Positions 54,918 to 63,288 of a stretch of 64,000 nucleotides of DNA are shown in pieces. The stretch is from positions 4,039,001 through 4,103,000 of the forward strand of contig NZ_CP121110.1 in assembly GCF_029625315.1 (NCBI RefSeq), read 5' to 3'. The translations under genes and the position numbers were made by a program. Source of the stretch: Flavobacterium ginsengisoli. GTDB taxonomy: Bacteria; Bacteroidota; Bacteroidia; Flavobacteriales; Flavobacteriaceae. The notes beneath the pieces are model-generated. The model did not search any database and was not told the origin of the DNA. It worked only from the letters and a program-made list of their open reading frames with translations. How positions within the stretch are numbered: the stretch's first letter is position 1; every line of letters begins with the position of its first letter.

Positions 54918-54946
54918 CTAAGTTTCTAAGATGCTAAGTTGCTAAG
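54918..54946. repeat. left arm of an inverted CTTAG/CTAAG octamer pair
   Basis: Four CTAAG units at 54918, 54926, 54934 and 54942, exactly 8 bp apart. They face the CTTAG array at 55007-55043 across the terminator at 54964-55002. Confidence 0.85.
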
Positions 54947-54963
54947 TTCAAAGATTTTCTGTT

Positions 54964-55002
54964 AAACAAAAGAAGCCGAACTATTAGTTCGGCTTCTTTT
55001 GT
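54964..55002 (-). terminator. strong terminator between the octamer arms
   Basis: The stem AACAAAAGAAGCCGAACTA / TAGTTCGGCTTCTTTTGTT is almost perfect. It ends the convergent or following transcript of the PBCV-domain gene and sits between the two octamer arms. Confidence 0.85.
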
Positions 55003-55006
55003 TAAT

Positions 55007-55043
55007 CTTAGAAACTTAGCGACTTAGAGTCTCAGCATCTTAG
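55007..55043. repeat. right arm of the inverted octamer pair
   Basis: Units CTTAG at 55007, 55015, 55023, CTCAG at 55031 and CTTAG at 55039, exactly 8 bp apart. The arm ends 4 bp before the stop codon of the PBCV-domain gene. With the left arm it forms a 126-bp palindromic structure. Confidence 0.85.
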
Positions 55044-55047
55044 AAAT

Positions 55048-55624
55048 TTAATCCTGAATATACGTTTTATTACCATTTTTGTTAATGTAGTATTTACCGC
55101 CTCTTGGTCCAGTATATACTTTTTTACCATTGTATTCGCCAGTAACTTTATCTGGAACAGCAGGTGCTTTTTCGTTAGTTTCCTTTAAAGTCTTAGTTGC
55201 CGATTTTTTAGCAACTGTGGCATCTTTCTTAGCGGCGTCAGCTTTTGCAGTAGAGCTTTTTGCATCGGCTTTAGCTTTATCTGCGCTTGTTTTTGCTTTG
55301 TCAGCAGTGCTTTTCGCTTTGTCAGATTCTATAGTAGCTTTTTTTGCATCAGCTTTAGCTTTTGTAGCTTGTTTGTCTGCTGTCTTTTTTGCTGCGTCTG
55401 CAGTTTCTTTCTTTGCTTTAGACGAAGCTCGCTTTTGCATCGTCAGCAGCTTTTTTAGATTTTGTGGCTTCTTTTTTGGCATCAGCCGAAGCTTTGTCTG
55501 CAGTTGTTTTTGCTTTTTTTGCTGAAGCTTCTGTTTTACTTTTTGTAGTTTTTGCAGTTGTTTCTTGTGCATAAAAATTAGAAGAGAAAACAACCATTAA
55601 ACAGAACAATACTAATTTTTTCAT
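55048..55624 (-). CDS. secreted Ala/Lys coiled-coil protein with PBCV basic adaptor domain (one frameshift)
   Basis: The protein of about 191 residues has a signal peptide (MKKLVLFCLMVVFSSNFYAQ). About 130 residues of alanine/lysine-rich heptad-like repeats follow (KTTADKASADAKKEATKSKKAAD ... AKADAKKATIESDKAKSTADKAKTSAD), a long helix or coiled coil. The C-terminal 31 residues, KKVYTGPRGGKYYINKNGNKTYI, match the PBCV-specific basic adaptor domain first seen fused to chlorella-virus protein kinases. The frame breaks near 55426 (GAAGCTC for GAGCTC); correcting it joins the two halves. The location suggests the periplasm or cell surface. The role is unknown. Confidence 0.8.
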
Positions 55625-55687
55625 AGGGTTAGATATTTAAATTTCAATTAAAATTAAACAATTTATTGTCATCTTTTTCGCAACCAA

Positions 55688-58600
55688 TTAAAAATATGCA
55701 CGAAGCTGAACATTTCCTGTATGAATGGTAGATCCAGTATCGCTTTTGCGTCCTTGATAATTTAAATTAACATCCAAAAAAGACGTAATGTTCTTTTGTA
55801 GAAGAAGTTTCCAAACCAAATTTGATCCTGCTTGAAGCCCTTCCAGCATGTGAAAACCTACAGACGAAAACTCGTTTCCATTAAATTTATTTTCATAAAA
55901 AGAAAATTCGCCATTTACGGTTACTTTCCTTTCACCTGCATAAGAAAAAGAAGTTCCGATTCTGTTTTGGTCCAAAGTTTCGAAATTTCCAATTTGGTTT
56001 TTCTTGCTTTGAAGTTCATAAAAGAAATCCAATTTGGTGTTTTTAGAAAATAAATAACTCACTTTGGGCGCCAATTGCCAACCTTGAATATCATAGTTTT
56101 TCTCTGTAAAATCTTTAGAAACCAAATCGGTTTTTATGGTTTTGGTAAAGAAATTAAACAGCCAGCTTTTTTGATATAAATGTGTGTATTGAATTTGATG
56201 CGAATAATTCTGGACGTTTTGTGAGCCGATAGAAAGCAAACTTTTGCCTTTGTTTACCAAATAAGAATACGTAACAGAATGTTTTTGCTTGCCTCGATTG
56301 TAAAATAAACTGTTTCTAAAACTCGAATTCAGTCCTAAAATATTTTCCTCTGAGGAATTAAACGGATTAAGTTCTAGTTTTTCGCCTTCGCTTTTTACCT
56401 TTCGATCCATTATAAAAGAAGTCTGATTATAGAAATAAGACAACAGTTTTTTGAAACCTTTTTCATTTTGCCACTGTAGCGGATTCAAGGTTAATGATTG
56501 CGAAAACTTGTTTTGATTGGTTTTAATATAAATCTGATTCGGCAAAAAGACTCTCACATATCTCGCTTGGTCTTGGTAAACGGCAATTTCAAACTCTTCC
56601 AATTCCTGAATTCCGTTTCCGTTATAATCGTTCCAAGTGTAAACTCCTTGTCCAGTTGGAACTTCTACGTATGTAAATTCTTGTTGTGCAATAGTTCCAG
56701 AACTGGTTTCGTAAGTCGTTCCAATTTGCATGAGCTGATTAAAAAAACGATCATTGTATAAAATCCTTGAATTTAATGACGGTTCATTCTGCCTAGATTG
56801 ATCTGTAAAATCTAAATTTCGATAACTGGCATAAACTGCTAAATCGGTCTTTTTGGTCTGAATTAATTTCGATCTTAAATAATAAGTTTGCGAATTGTTT
56901 ACATGCTGTAATAATCCATTTTGCAAACTATCGTTGCGTCTTTGGAGAAAACCAACTTCCACGAAAACTTTAGTGCTGTCGCCACGTCCTGTAAAAAATC
57001 CATATTCTGAAAATCTTTGGCTTAACGCCGAAAACTGATTGGTGATTTTATCTTTTTGTTGATTGTCTTCTAGTTGCATACTTCCTCCAACCCAATTTTT
57101 GCCAAAATGATATTTGGTTCTAGTTTGGTTTCTAATGAATTTTGAAGTCGAAGATGTAGCATCAGTATTAAGGAAACTTCCGCTGTTCTCAACTGTCCAA
57201 TTTTTCAATTTGAATAAAGCATTTGTCGTATGTCTAACGCCAGAATAGCTTTCGCTAAAATCCAATTTTTCGAATTGATATGTCAATAAACCAATATTTG
57301 AAGTTTTATTTTTAGAAAATAAATCAAAATTTAAACCTGTAACCAAAAGACTTTGATTGCCCAAAAGTGTTCCCGTTAAATTCCAATCGCGATTAAACTC
57401 AATATTATACAAACGCTCAACCGATTTAAAATTTTGTCGCACGTATTGATAATTCGCGAAAGCATCTAAACTCCAACTTTTAGAGAAAAGACGTTTTTTA
57501 AGATTGGTTTTAAAAGCAATTCCTTCGTTGTTAGAATCATCAATATCAGAAAATAAATTTTGGTCATTGTTGCTTACAGCCAATTCAAAGTCAACCAATG
57601 TTTTCTCATTAGGATTGTATTTTCCTAAAAATGTTGCCACTTGAAGTTTTATTGGCGCAACAAGCTGTACGATTGGTTCGTAATTTCCTTGAAGAACACC
57701 GTTTATTGGTTCGACATATTGATAAATACGCTCAACAGAATTATTGTTCTGAATAATATAATTTCCTGTATTTGCACCAACTTGACTAAACCTAACGTTA
57801 TACAAAACATCCGCCGGATTGTTAGAATATTCATAAACTTCGACCGAATTGACGAGTATTTTTTTGTATAAAATTTTATTGTCGGCATAAGTGTCTTCGT
57901 AAGCAGAAGGTGCTTTCATCAAATTGACATCATCGCCCGCCTGACTCAAAATCTGAACTTGTTCTGGAGATAGATTTTGCTGTAAAGGCTGATTTTTCAT
58001 ATCATTTTCTGAATACAAATAACCGCCAAAACTCCAATTTTTATTTTCGTGAGTTGCACCAGCGTAAGTGACTAATCGGTTGTAATTTCGTTCAGAATAT
58101 TGGTATTCGACATTGATACGCATTTCTGAAGTAATGGTAAAAAGTGAAGTGAAGACAATTTCTCCAGCATTATAATCAATCACATAATCATTGTTTTCTC
58201 CTCTTTTTAATAAAACGCCATTTACATAAACTCGCTCCGAACCAGAAATTACCAAAACATACAATTCGCCATTCTGACCTTTTAATTTATACGGGCCTTG
58301 ATTTCCTTCCTGACCTGTAAAAGTACTTTTGGCATATTGGCCTTTTACAAAAGCGACCGAAGCAAAAACATTAGTTTTGCTTGTTTCGGTATCAAAATCA
58401 AAGTTTGCCGAAAGTCCTTGAACTTTTTTATTGAAACTTAAAAATTGTGTTTTTCTATTTTCTAAAAAAACATCGCCGGCGCGAATGTTCCAATCATTGC
58501 TGAATAGTTCAATGAAAATATTATCAAACTGATCGAGTTTTTGCGAATAACCGCCATCTTGCAACGGAATATTATTGTCTTGGAGCGAAGCTCTTAAGCT

Positions 58601-59122
58601 TACTTTATCTGAAAGTTTTCCTGTAATTTGTAAATCTAAATTGGAGTTTAAAACCGTACTCTGATTATTGCCAATTGTAACACCGCGGGTAATACTTCCA
58701 GAAGTTTCTAGACCGTCAAAAGGTGTTACTTTTTTGCCATTTGAGTTATTATCTATTCGGTAAAGTTTTTCTGTTCCGACATCGCCACTTACAATCTGAT
58801 CCGATTTATAAAGACTGTATTCTTTGGTTAAGAAATCGGGATAATTAAGATAGTTGACAATTAAAGTATCTGAAACCGATGGATATTTTTCATTTAAAAG
58901 CAAATATCCTTTTTGAAAATCGACTTTATAAAAAGTTGAATCGATAGGTTCGTTTTTAGTATTTAGAATTTGAAAAAATCCAGAGTTGATGGCTACTTTT
59001 TCAAGCCGAATAGTATCTTTTGAAACAATTACTTTTTTTGTTTTGTACAGTGATTCGGTTTCTTGAGCCTGAAGCGCAGAAAACCAGAAGAAAACCGTCA
59101 AAAACAGTAATTTTTTCAACAT
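55688..59122 (-). CDS. giant outer-membrane beta-barrel protein, function unknown
   Basis: The 1144-residue protein has a signal peptide (LKKLLFLTVFFWFSALQAQ). Early segments GSITRGVTIGNNQSTVLNSNLDLQITGKLSDKVSLRASL and YVLVISGSERVYVNGVLLKRGENNDYVIDYNAGEIVFT resemble parts of the SprA family of Bacteroidetes surface translocons. The middle has a calcium-loop-like YNGNGIQELEEFEI near residue 842. The last 350 residues are alternating beta strands ending TGNVQLRAYF. It is thus probably a large surface barrel with an extracellular plug. A TACTTTTG -7 box at 59145-59152 supports the start. I do not assign a function; SprA proper is about twice as long. Confidence 0.8.
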   Translation of the reverse strand: MLKKLLFLTVFFWFSALQAQETESLYKTKKVIVSKDTIRLEKVAINSGFFQILNTKNEPIDSTFYKVDFQKGYLLLNEKYPSVSDTLIVNYLNYPDFLTKEYSLYKSDQIVSGDVGTEKLYRIDNNSNGKKVTPFDGLETSGSITRGVTIGNNQSTVLNSNLDLQITGKLSDKVSLRASLQDNNIPLQDGGYSQKLDQFDNIFIELFSNDWNIRAGDVFLENRKTQFLSFNKKVQGLSANFDFDTETSKTNVFASVAFVKGQYAKSTFTGQEGNQGPYKLKGQNGELYVLVISGSERVYVNGVLLKRGENNDYVIDYNAGEIVFTSLFTITSEMRINVEYQYSERNYNRLVTYAGATHENKNWSFGGYLYSENDMKNQPLQQNLSPEQVQILSQAGDDVNLMKAPSAYEDTYADNKILYKKILVNSVEVYEYSNNPADVLYNVRFSQVGANTGNYIIQNNNSVERIYQYVEPINGVLQGNYEPIVQLVAPIKLQVATFLGKYNPNEKTLVDFELAVSNNDQNLFSDIDDSNNEGIAFKTNLKKRLFSKSWSLDAFANYQYVRQNFKSVERLYNIEFNRDWNLTGTLLGNQSLLVTGLNFDLFSKNKTSNIGLLTYQFEKLDFSESYSGVRHTTNALFKLKNWTVENSGSFLNTDATSSTSKFIRNQTRTKYHFGKNWVGGSMQLEDNQQKDKITNQFSALSQRFSEYGFFTGRGDSTKVFVEVGFLQRRNDSLQNGLLQHVNNSQTYYLRSKLIQTKKTDLAVYASYRNLDFTDQSRQNEPSLNSRILYNDRFFNQLMQIGTTYETSSGTIAQQEFTYVEVPTGQGVYTWNDYNGNGIQELEEFEIAVYQDQARYVRVFLPNQIYIKTNQNKFSQSLTLNPLQWQNEKGFKKLLSYFYNQTSFIMDRKVKSEGEKLELNPFNSSEENILGLNSSFRNSLFYNRGKQKHSVTYSYLVNKGKSLLSIGSQNVQNYSHQIQYTHLYQKSWLFNFFTKTIKTDLVSKDFTEKNYDIQGWQLAPKVSYLFSKNTKLDFFYELQSKKNQIGNFETLDQNRIGTSFSYAGERKVTVNGEFSFYENKFNGNEFSSVGFHMLEGLQAGSNLVWKLLLQKNITSFLDVNLNYQGRKSDTGSTIHTGNVQLRAYF

Positions 59123-59144
59123 AAATACTTTAACTCTAAAAAGT

Positions 59145-59152
59145 CAAAAGTA
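59145..59152 (-). promoter_or_regulatory. -7 box of the giant barrel gene (TACTTTTG)
   Basis: The minus strand reads TACTTTTG, an exact TAnnTTTG match, 22 bp upstream of the start codon. Confidence 0.55.
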
Positions 59153-59220
59153 GTATTTATAATTGGGAATTGTTGTGTCGGAAAATGTAGTTTTAGAGAT
59201 GAGAAAAGAAGTGCCAATTC

Positions 59221-59448
59221 TTATTTTGCATATTTAATGAAAAGTAGAATTATTAAGGCTAAAAACGCGATAATTACAATAAAAATAGGATTTGCGTAAT
59301 TGGCATGCCATCCAAATTCCTTTATTCGTTTTGGAAAATAAGATCTTTTATCTTTCGGATTATAATAAAACATTCCCCAAATCCAATTATTGGGATCATT
59401 TTCCCATCGGTTTTTAGTTTCTTCGCTTGGGTCGTTAATGTTTTTCAT
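59221..59448 (-). CDS. DUF5808 small membrane protein
   Basis: The 75-residue protein has a charged N-terminus, the motif NDPNNWIWGMFYYNPKDKRSYFPKRI typical of DUF5808, and one C-terminal membrane helix (NPIFIVIIAFLALIILLFIKY). DUF5808 domains often occur in membrane proteins with a hydrophobic C-terminus. It is alone, convergent or divergent with unrelated genes. Its role is unknown. Confidence 0.8.
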   Translation of the reverse strand: MKNINDPSEETKNRWENDPNNWIWGMFYYNPKDKRSYFPKRIKEFGWHANYANPIFIVIIAFLALIILLFIKYAK

Positions 59449-59508
59449 AATTTTTCGAATTATTGGGCTATTATAAAGTTAATTAATTTCCATTTAAAAA
59501 TAATATTT

Positions 59509-59516
59509 TAGCTTTG
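59509..59516 (+). promoter_or_regulatory. -7 box of the AraC-family gene (TAGCTTTG)
   Basis: TAGCTTTG, an exact TAnnTTTG match, 24 bp upstream of the ATG at 59541. Confidence 0.5.
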
Positions 59517-59540
59517 TTTAGGATATAATCAATTTAAATT

Positions 59541-60599
59541 ATGGATACTAGCAAAGAACTTTTATTCTTTTTTAGTGCTTTGGGAGCTTTCAATGGAATT
59601 ATTCTCGGGATTTATTTTTTCTTTTTTACCAAGAAAAAATACCTGACGAATTATTTTTTGGGTGCGCTTTTATTTGCGCTAAGTATTCGTATTGCAAAAT
59701 CTGTATTTGTTTATTTTCATCCAGAATTGCCAAAAATGTATCTCCAATTCGGACTTACAGCTTGTTTTTTTATCGGGCCATGTTTGTATTATTTCATCAA
59801 AGCGGCAATAGATGAAGTGCAGATTATGCCCAAATCATGGAAATTTATATTGGCATTTTGGGGAACTTTAATCATTGCTGTTGGTATTTTGTATCCATAT
59901 GAAGTATATCCGAAATTTTGGAATGGCTATTTTATAAGAATCATTTATTTTCAGTGGTTTGTTTACATTGCATTTGCTGGCTACGAACTTCGCGGTGTGC
60001 TGAAAAAAATCTTGAGCAGAAAAGAAAAAAATACTCCAGCCGAAATATGGTTTTCAATGCTTTATTTTGGAAACTTTCTCTTATTTCTATTTTATTTCTT
60101 GGCTATTATGGGAGCTTCTGCAGCAACTTACATAAGCGGTGCAGTGGTTTTTTCATTTATTTTATATTTAGGAATTTCGATTCTTTTATACAGAAAAAAA
60201 ACAGACGATTTATTTTTATTAAATGGAAAGATTTCCAATAAAAAAATAGAGGCAACAGAAGCAACAATATGGTCAGAAAAACTAGAAAATGCGATGTTTG
60301 AAAAAAGTTTGTATAAAAATCCAAACTTAACGCTTCAAGATTTGTCTAAAGAAATTAATATTTCAAGTCATCAGCTATCGCAGTTTTTGAATAACAATTT
60401 AGGAAAGAATTTTACCAGTTTTGTAAACGAATTTAGAATCAATGAAGCTTGTAGAATAATTACTTCTACAGATAAATTAACACTAGAATCTGTTGGTTAC
60501 GATGTTGGTTTTAATTCTAAATCGACCTTTTTTGCCGCTTTCAAAAAACATACTGGTACAACGCCTCTTAATTACCAAATTCAGGCTTTGCAGTCATGA
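59541..60599 (+). CDS. AraC-family regulator with N-terminal membrane domain
   Basis: The 352-residue protein has seven membrane helices in the first 215 residues (LLFFFSALGAFNGIILGIYFFFF, FLGALLFALSIRIAKSVFVYF, and so on). A C-terminal AraC helix-turn-helix pair follows (LTLQDLSKEINISSHQLSQFLNNNLGKNFTSFVNEFRI, LESVGYDVGFNSKSTFFAAFKKHTGTTPLNYQ). This 7TM-AraC layout occurs in Bacteroidetes regulators that sense a membrane signal directly. The adjacent downstream TonB-like barrel gene is the likely target. The start ATG is 24 bp after a TAGCTTTG box. Confidence 0.9.
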   Translation: MDTSKELLFFFSALGAFNGIILGIYFFFFTKKKYLTNYFLGALLFALSIRIAKSVFVYFHPELPKMYLQFGLTACFFIGPCLYYFIKAAIDEVQIMPKSWKFILAFWGTLIIAVGILYPYEVYPKFWNGYFIRIIYFQWFVYIAFAGYELRGVLKKILSRKEKNTPAEIWFSMLYFGNFLLFLFYFLAIMGASAATYISGAVVFSFILYLGISILLYRKKTDDLFLLNGKISNKKIEATEATIWSEKLENAMFEKSLYKNPNLTLQDLSKEINISSHQLSQFLNNNLGKNFTSFVNEFRINEACRIITSTDKLTLESVGYDVGFNSKSTFFAAFKKHTGTTPLNYQIQALQS

Positions 60600-60715
60600 A
60601 ATAGAGTGTGAATTTATAAATTCGTACTCCCGATTTCGCTTTTTACAATCTCATTTATTGATTTTCGGATGACTTTTGTTTCAAATAAAAGTCAAACCGT
60701 TAATTATTAAAGTTT

Positions 60716-62992
60716 ATGAGATTTCTAAAATTGGTTATCCTTTATGTTTTTTTTCTAATTTTTTCATCAATAGAAATAAAAGCGCAACGCATAAAAAACG
60801 TTAAAGATAAAAGCTATTATAGTGATGATGTAATCCTTGGAAAAAAACTATTAAAGTCTGCTCAAGATACTATAATTGTTAAAGAAAAGGAGAAAGAGAA
60901 AGAGAAAGAGAAAGAGAAAGAAAAAGAGCAAAATGAGTTAAATGAAGTAGTTATAAAAAATCAGACTTCATTGCTAAAATACAGATCAAACGGAAATATT
61001 GATGTCAACGTAAACGGAACTGTTCTGGCTACAAGCAGTTCGGTAATCGAATTGCTTGGAAGAGTGTCCAATGTTGTGGTTGCCGACGGAGAAATCAGCG
61101 TTGTTGGAAAAGGTGAAGCCATTATTTATCTCAACGGAGTTTTGATAAATTATGAGCGCTTTGCGGCAATTCCGGTTTCGCAGATTCAAAAGATTGAAGT
61201 CATTTCCAATCCTTCCGCTAGATACGATGCAGAAGGAAAAGCAGTTATCAATATTATTACCAAACAAAACATTGAAAGTGGCATGATGGGCGCTGTCAAT
61301 CAGCACGTCACAGTTTCTAAATTTGGAGGGACGCTTTATAATACGCTTTTAGATTTTAATTATTCTAAAGGAAAATTCTCTTTTGTAACCAATTACGGTT
61401 TGCAGTTAGGAAGAAATCGCGAATTGCTGTACACAACGAGAACGCGTCCAGATCCTGATGATTTTATGAAATCTGAATTGACAACCGACTGGAAAAGAAG
61501 ATTTAATAATTTTTCGAATTTCGGATTCGGACTTCAGTATACTTTTTCTCCAAACAACTATATTTCATTGGCTTATAGTGGCAATGTGAATGATTTGGGC
61601 GGAATTACAGAAAGTAGAAATTCTATAACCAACAATTCAGGAAAAAGTTTTTATGCCACAGATGTTGACCGAAATGATGTTTTATTAAATCAGTTCATCA
61701 ATTTGAACTATAATTTGACAACCAGGAAAGGCTCAACACTATTTATTGGATCGCAATTTTCAAATTACAATCAAACCATAAGAGATTTTATTGATGAAAA
61801 TAGTGAGATTGAGGAAACAGATGCCGAAAGATATTTAAAGAATAATGTGGGAAGCCGAATTAATATAATTGCAGTTCAAGCCGATTATTCGAAGAAAATA
61901 AACGAAAAAACAAAACTAGAAATAGGAGCAAAGTTTAGTCACGCGACGATAAACTCGGGAACAGATTTTTTGATTTCTGATGATGAAATAAATTTTGAGC
62001 TCGACGATGAGCTTTCGAGTGATTTTGAATACAATGAAAAAATTACTGGTGCATATTTAAATTATACCGGGACATTGAATGAAAAGGTTAATTTTTCGCT
62101 TGGTGTAAGAGGAGAAAAAACAAGTTATGATTTGTTTACAGATGCCAACGGAACTCAGAAATTTGATAAATCGTACGGCAATTTTTTTCCAAACGCACTT
62201 TTAAATTTTAATCTTTCAGAAGATTGGAAAGGACATTTTTCTTATGTTTCCAGAATTACAAGACCTAGATATCAGGCTTTAAATCCGTATGTAATTTATC
62301 AAGATCCTTTTACAACGATTGAAGGAAACCCGAATTTGCTTCCAGAAAAAACACATGCTTTTGAAATAGGTACGATGTACAAAAAGTTCGATTTTAAAGT
62401 TGGGTACACTTATAAAATTGATCCCATTTCGGCAGCCGCTTTGCGCGGAGACACACCAAATAGCTATATTTTAAGGGCATTGAATCTCGAAAAAGGACAT
62501 ACTTTTTTCGCCTCACTTTCTAGAGCTTTCGATATTAAATGGTGGAATTCTGTTAATACAGCTAGCATTACATGGCAGAAATCGGTAGATAATTTTTATG
62601 CATTTGCTTTTAGTCCTGTAGAGCCTCAAATTTATTTATATACTAATAATACATTTACGATTCTTAAACTTTTTAAACTCCAACTTTTGGCTTGGTATTT
62701 AAGTGATAGAAGCTATGGGTTAGGAAACGAAAATGGCCGTTCAACTATAACTTTAGGAATAGAGAGAAACTTTTTTAAAGATGCATTAAAACTCAATTTT
62801 ACAGCAAACGACATCTTTCATAAGTTTATGGTTTCTGGCGATTATAATGTCGGACAAACGCAAATTTATTATCATCGAACGTATAGTACAGATTATTTTA
62901 AACTAATTGCAACATACAATTTCGGAGATTCAAAAAAGACAACGTATAAAAAAACAGAAGTTGAACAGTCAGAAAATAGTAGGGCGAGGTAA
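60716..62992 (+). CDS. TonB-receptor-like outer-membrane barrel protein with (KE)8 linker
   Basis: The 758-residue protein has a signal peptide (LVILYVFFLIFSSIEIKAQ). A short region with eight Lys-Glu repeats at residues 57-72 follows, then a plug-like domain (NELNEVVIKNQTSLLKYRSNGNIDVNVNGTVL, EAIIYLNGVLINYERFAAIPVSQIQKIEVISNPSARYDAEGKAVINIITK) and a barrel. It belongs to the outer-membrane barrel family 3 often placed next to AraC or two-component regulators. The usual carboxypeptidase-like N-domain is missing and the KE linker stands in its place. It lies 116 bp after the AraC gene, which probably controls it. Confidence 0.87.
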   Translation: MRFLKLVILYVFFLIFSSIEIKAQRIKNVKDKSYYSDDVILGKKLLKSAQDTIIVKEKEKEKEKEKEKEKEQNELNEVVIKNQTSLLKYRSNGNIDVNVNGTVLATSSSVIELLGRVSNVVVADGEISVVGKGEAIIYLNGVLINYERFAAIPVSQIQKIEVISNPSARYDAEGKAVINIITKQNIESGMMGAVNQHVTVSKFGGTLYNTLLDFNYSKGKFSFVTNYGLQLGRNRELLYTTRTRPDPDDFMKSELTTDWKRRFNNFSNFGFGLQYTFSPNNYISLAYSGNVNDLGGITESRNSITNNSGKSFYATDVDRNDVLLNQFINLNYNLTTRKGSTLFIGSQFSNYNQTIRDFIDENSEIEETDAERYLKNNVGSRINIIAVQADYSKKINEKTKLEIGAKFSHATINSGTDFLISDDEINFELDDELSSDFEYNEKITGAYLNYTGTLNEKVNFSLGVRGEKTSYDLFTDANGTQKFDKSYGNFFPNALLNFNLSEDWKGHFSYVSRITRPRYQALNPYVIYQDPFTTIEGNPNLLPEKTHAFEIGTMYKKFDFKVGYTYKIDPISAAALRGDTPNSYILRALNLEKGHTFFASLSRAFDIKWWNSVNTASITWQKSVDNFYAFAFSPVEPQIYLYTNNTFTILKLFKLQLLAWYLSDRSYGLGNENGRSTITLGIERNFFKDALKLNFTANDIFHKFMVSGDYNVGQTQIYYHRTYSTDYFKLIATYNFGDSKKTTYKKTEVEQSENSRAR
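60883..60930 (+). repeat. hexanucleotide (AAAGAG)-type tract coding for Lys-Glu x8
   Basis: Eight Lys-Glu codon pairs, most of them AAA GAG, form a 48-bp low-complexity tract. Gain or loss of a 6-bp unit would keep the frame and change only the linker length. Confidence 0.8.
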
Positions 62993-62996
62993 CTAA

Positions 62997-63187
62997 TTAA
63001 TTTTTTCTTCTTTTCAATTGTGTATATGTAATGAGAATTGCAATTGTAGAAAGAAACGGGCCAATTACTAATTTAAAATCGGAGTAAGAAATATCTTTAG
63101 CATCTTTGTGAGTAGCAGACTTAAAGAAATAGCAATGTATAATAAACCAAGAGCAATGAAAACAAGTAAGAAGTTCTTTTTTGTCAT
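62997..63187 (-). CDS. small one- or two-helix membrane protein (one frameshift)
   Basis: The raw frame ends early at 63068. Adding one base to the A run at 63123-63125 gives a 63-residue protein: MTKKNFLLVFIALGLLYI, then SFKSATHKDAKDISYSDF, then a second helix KLVIGPFLSTIAILITYT and the tail QLKRRKN. So it has two membrane helices with a short loop. The stop TAA at 62997-62999 comes just after the barrel gene on the other strand. It lies about 100 bp downstream of an ABC exporter gene in the same direction, so it may belong to the same export locus. No family is recognised. Confidence 0.65.
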
Positions 63188-63288
63188 TTTTAGTTCTTTA
63201 GAAAGAAAAGTAAATATAATCAAAAACAGATTAATAGAAGAAAATTCTTTCGACACAAAAAGGTTATTTAATTGTAATAATGGGTTAC

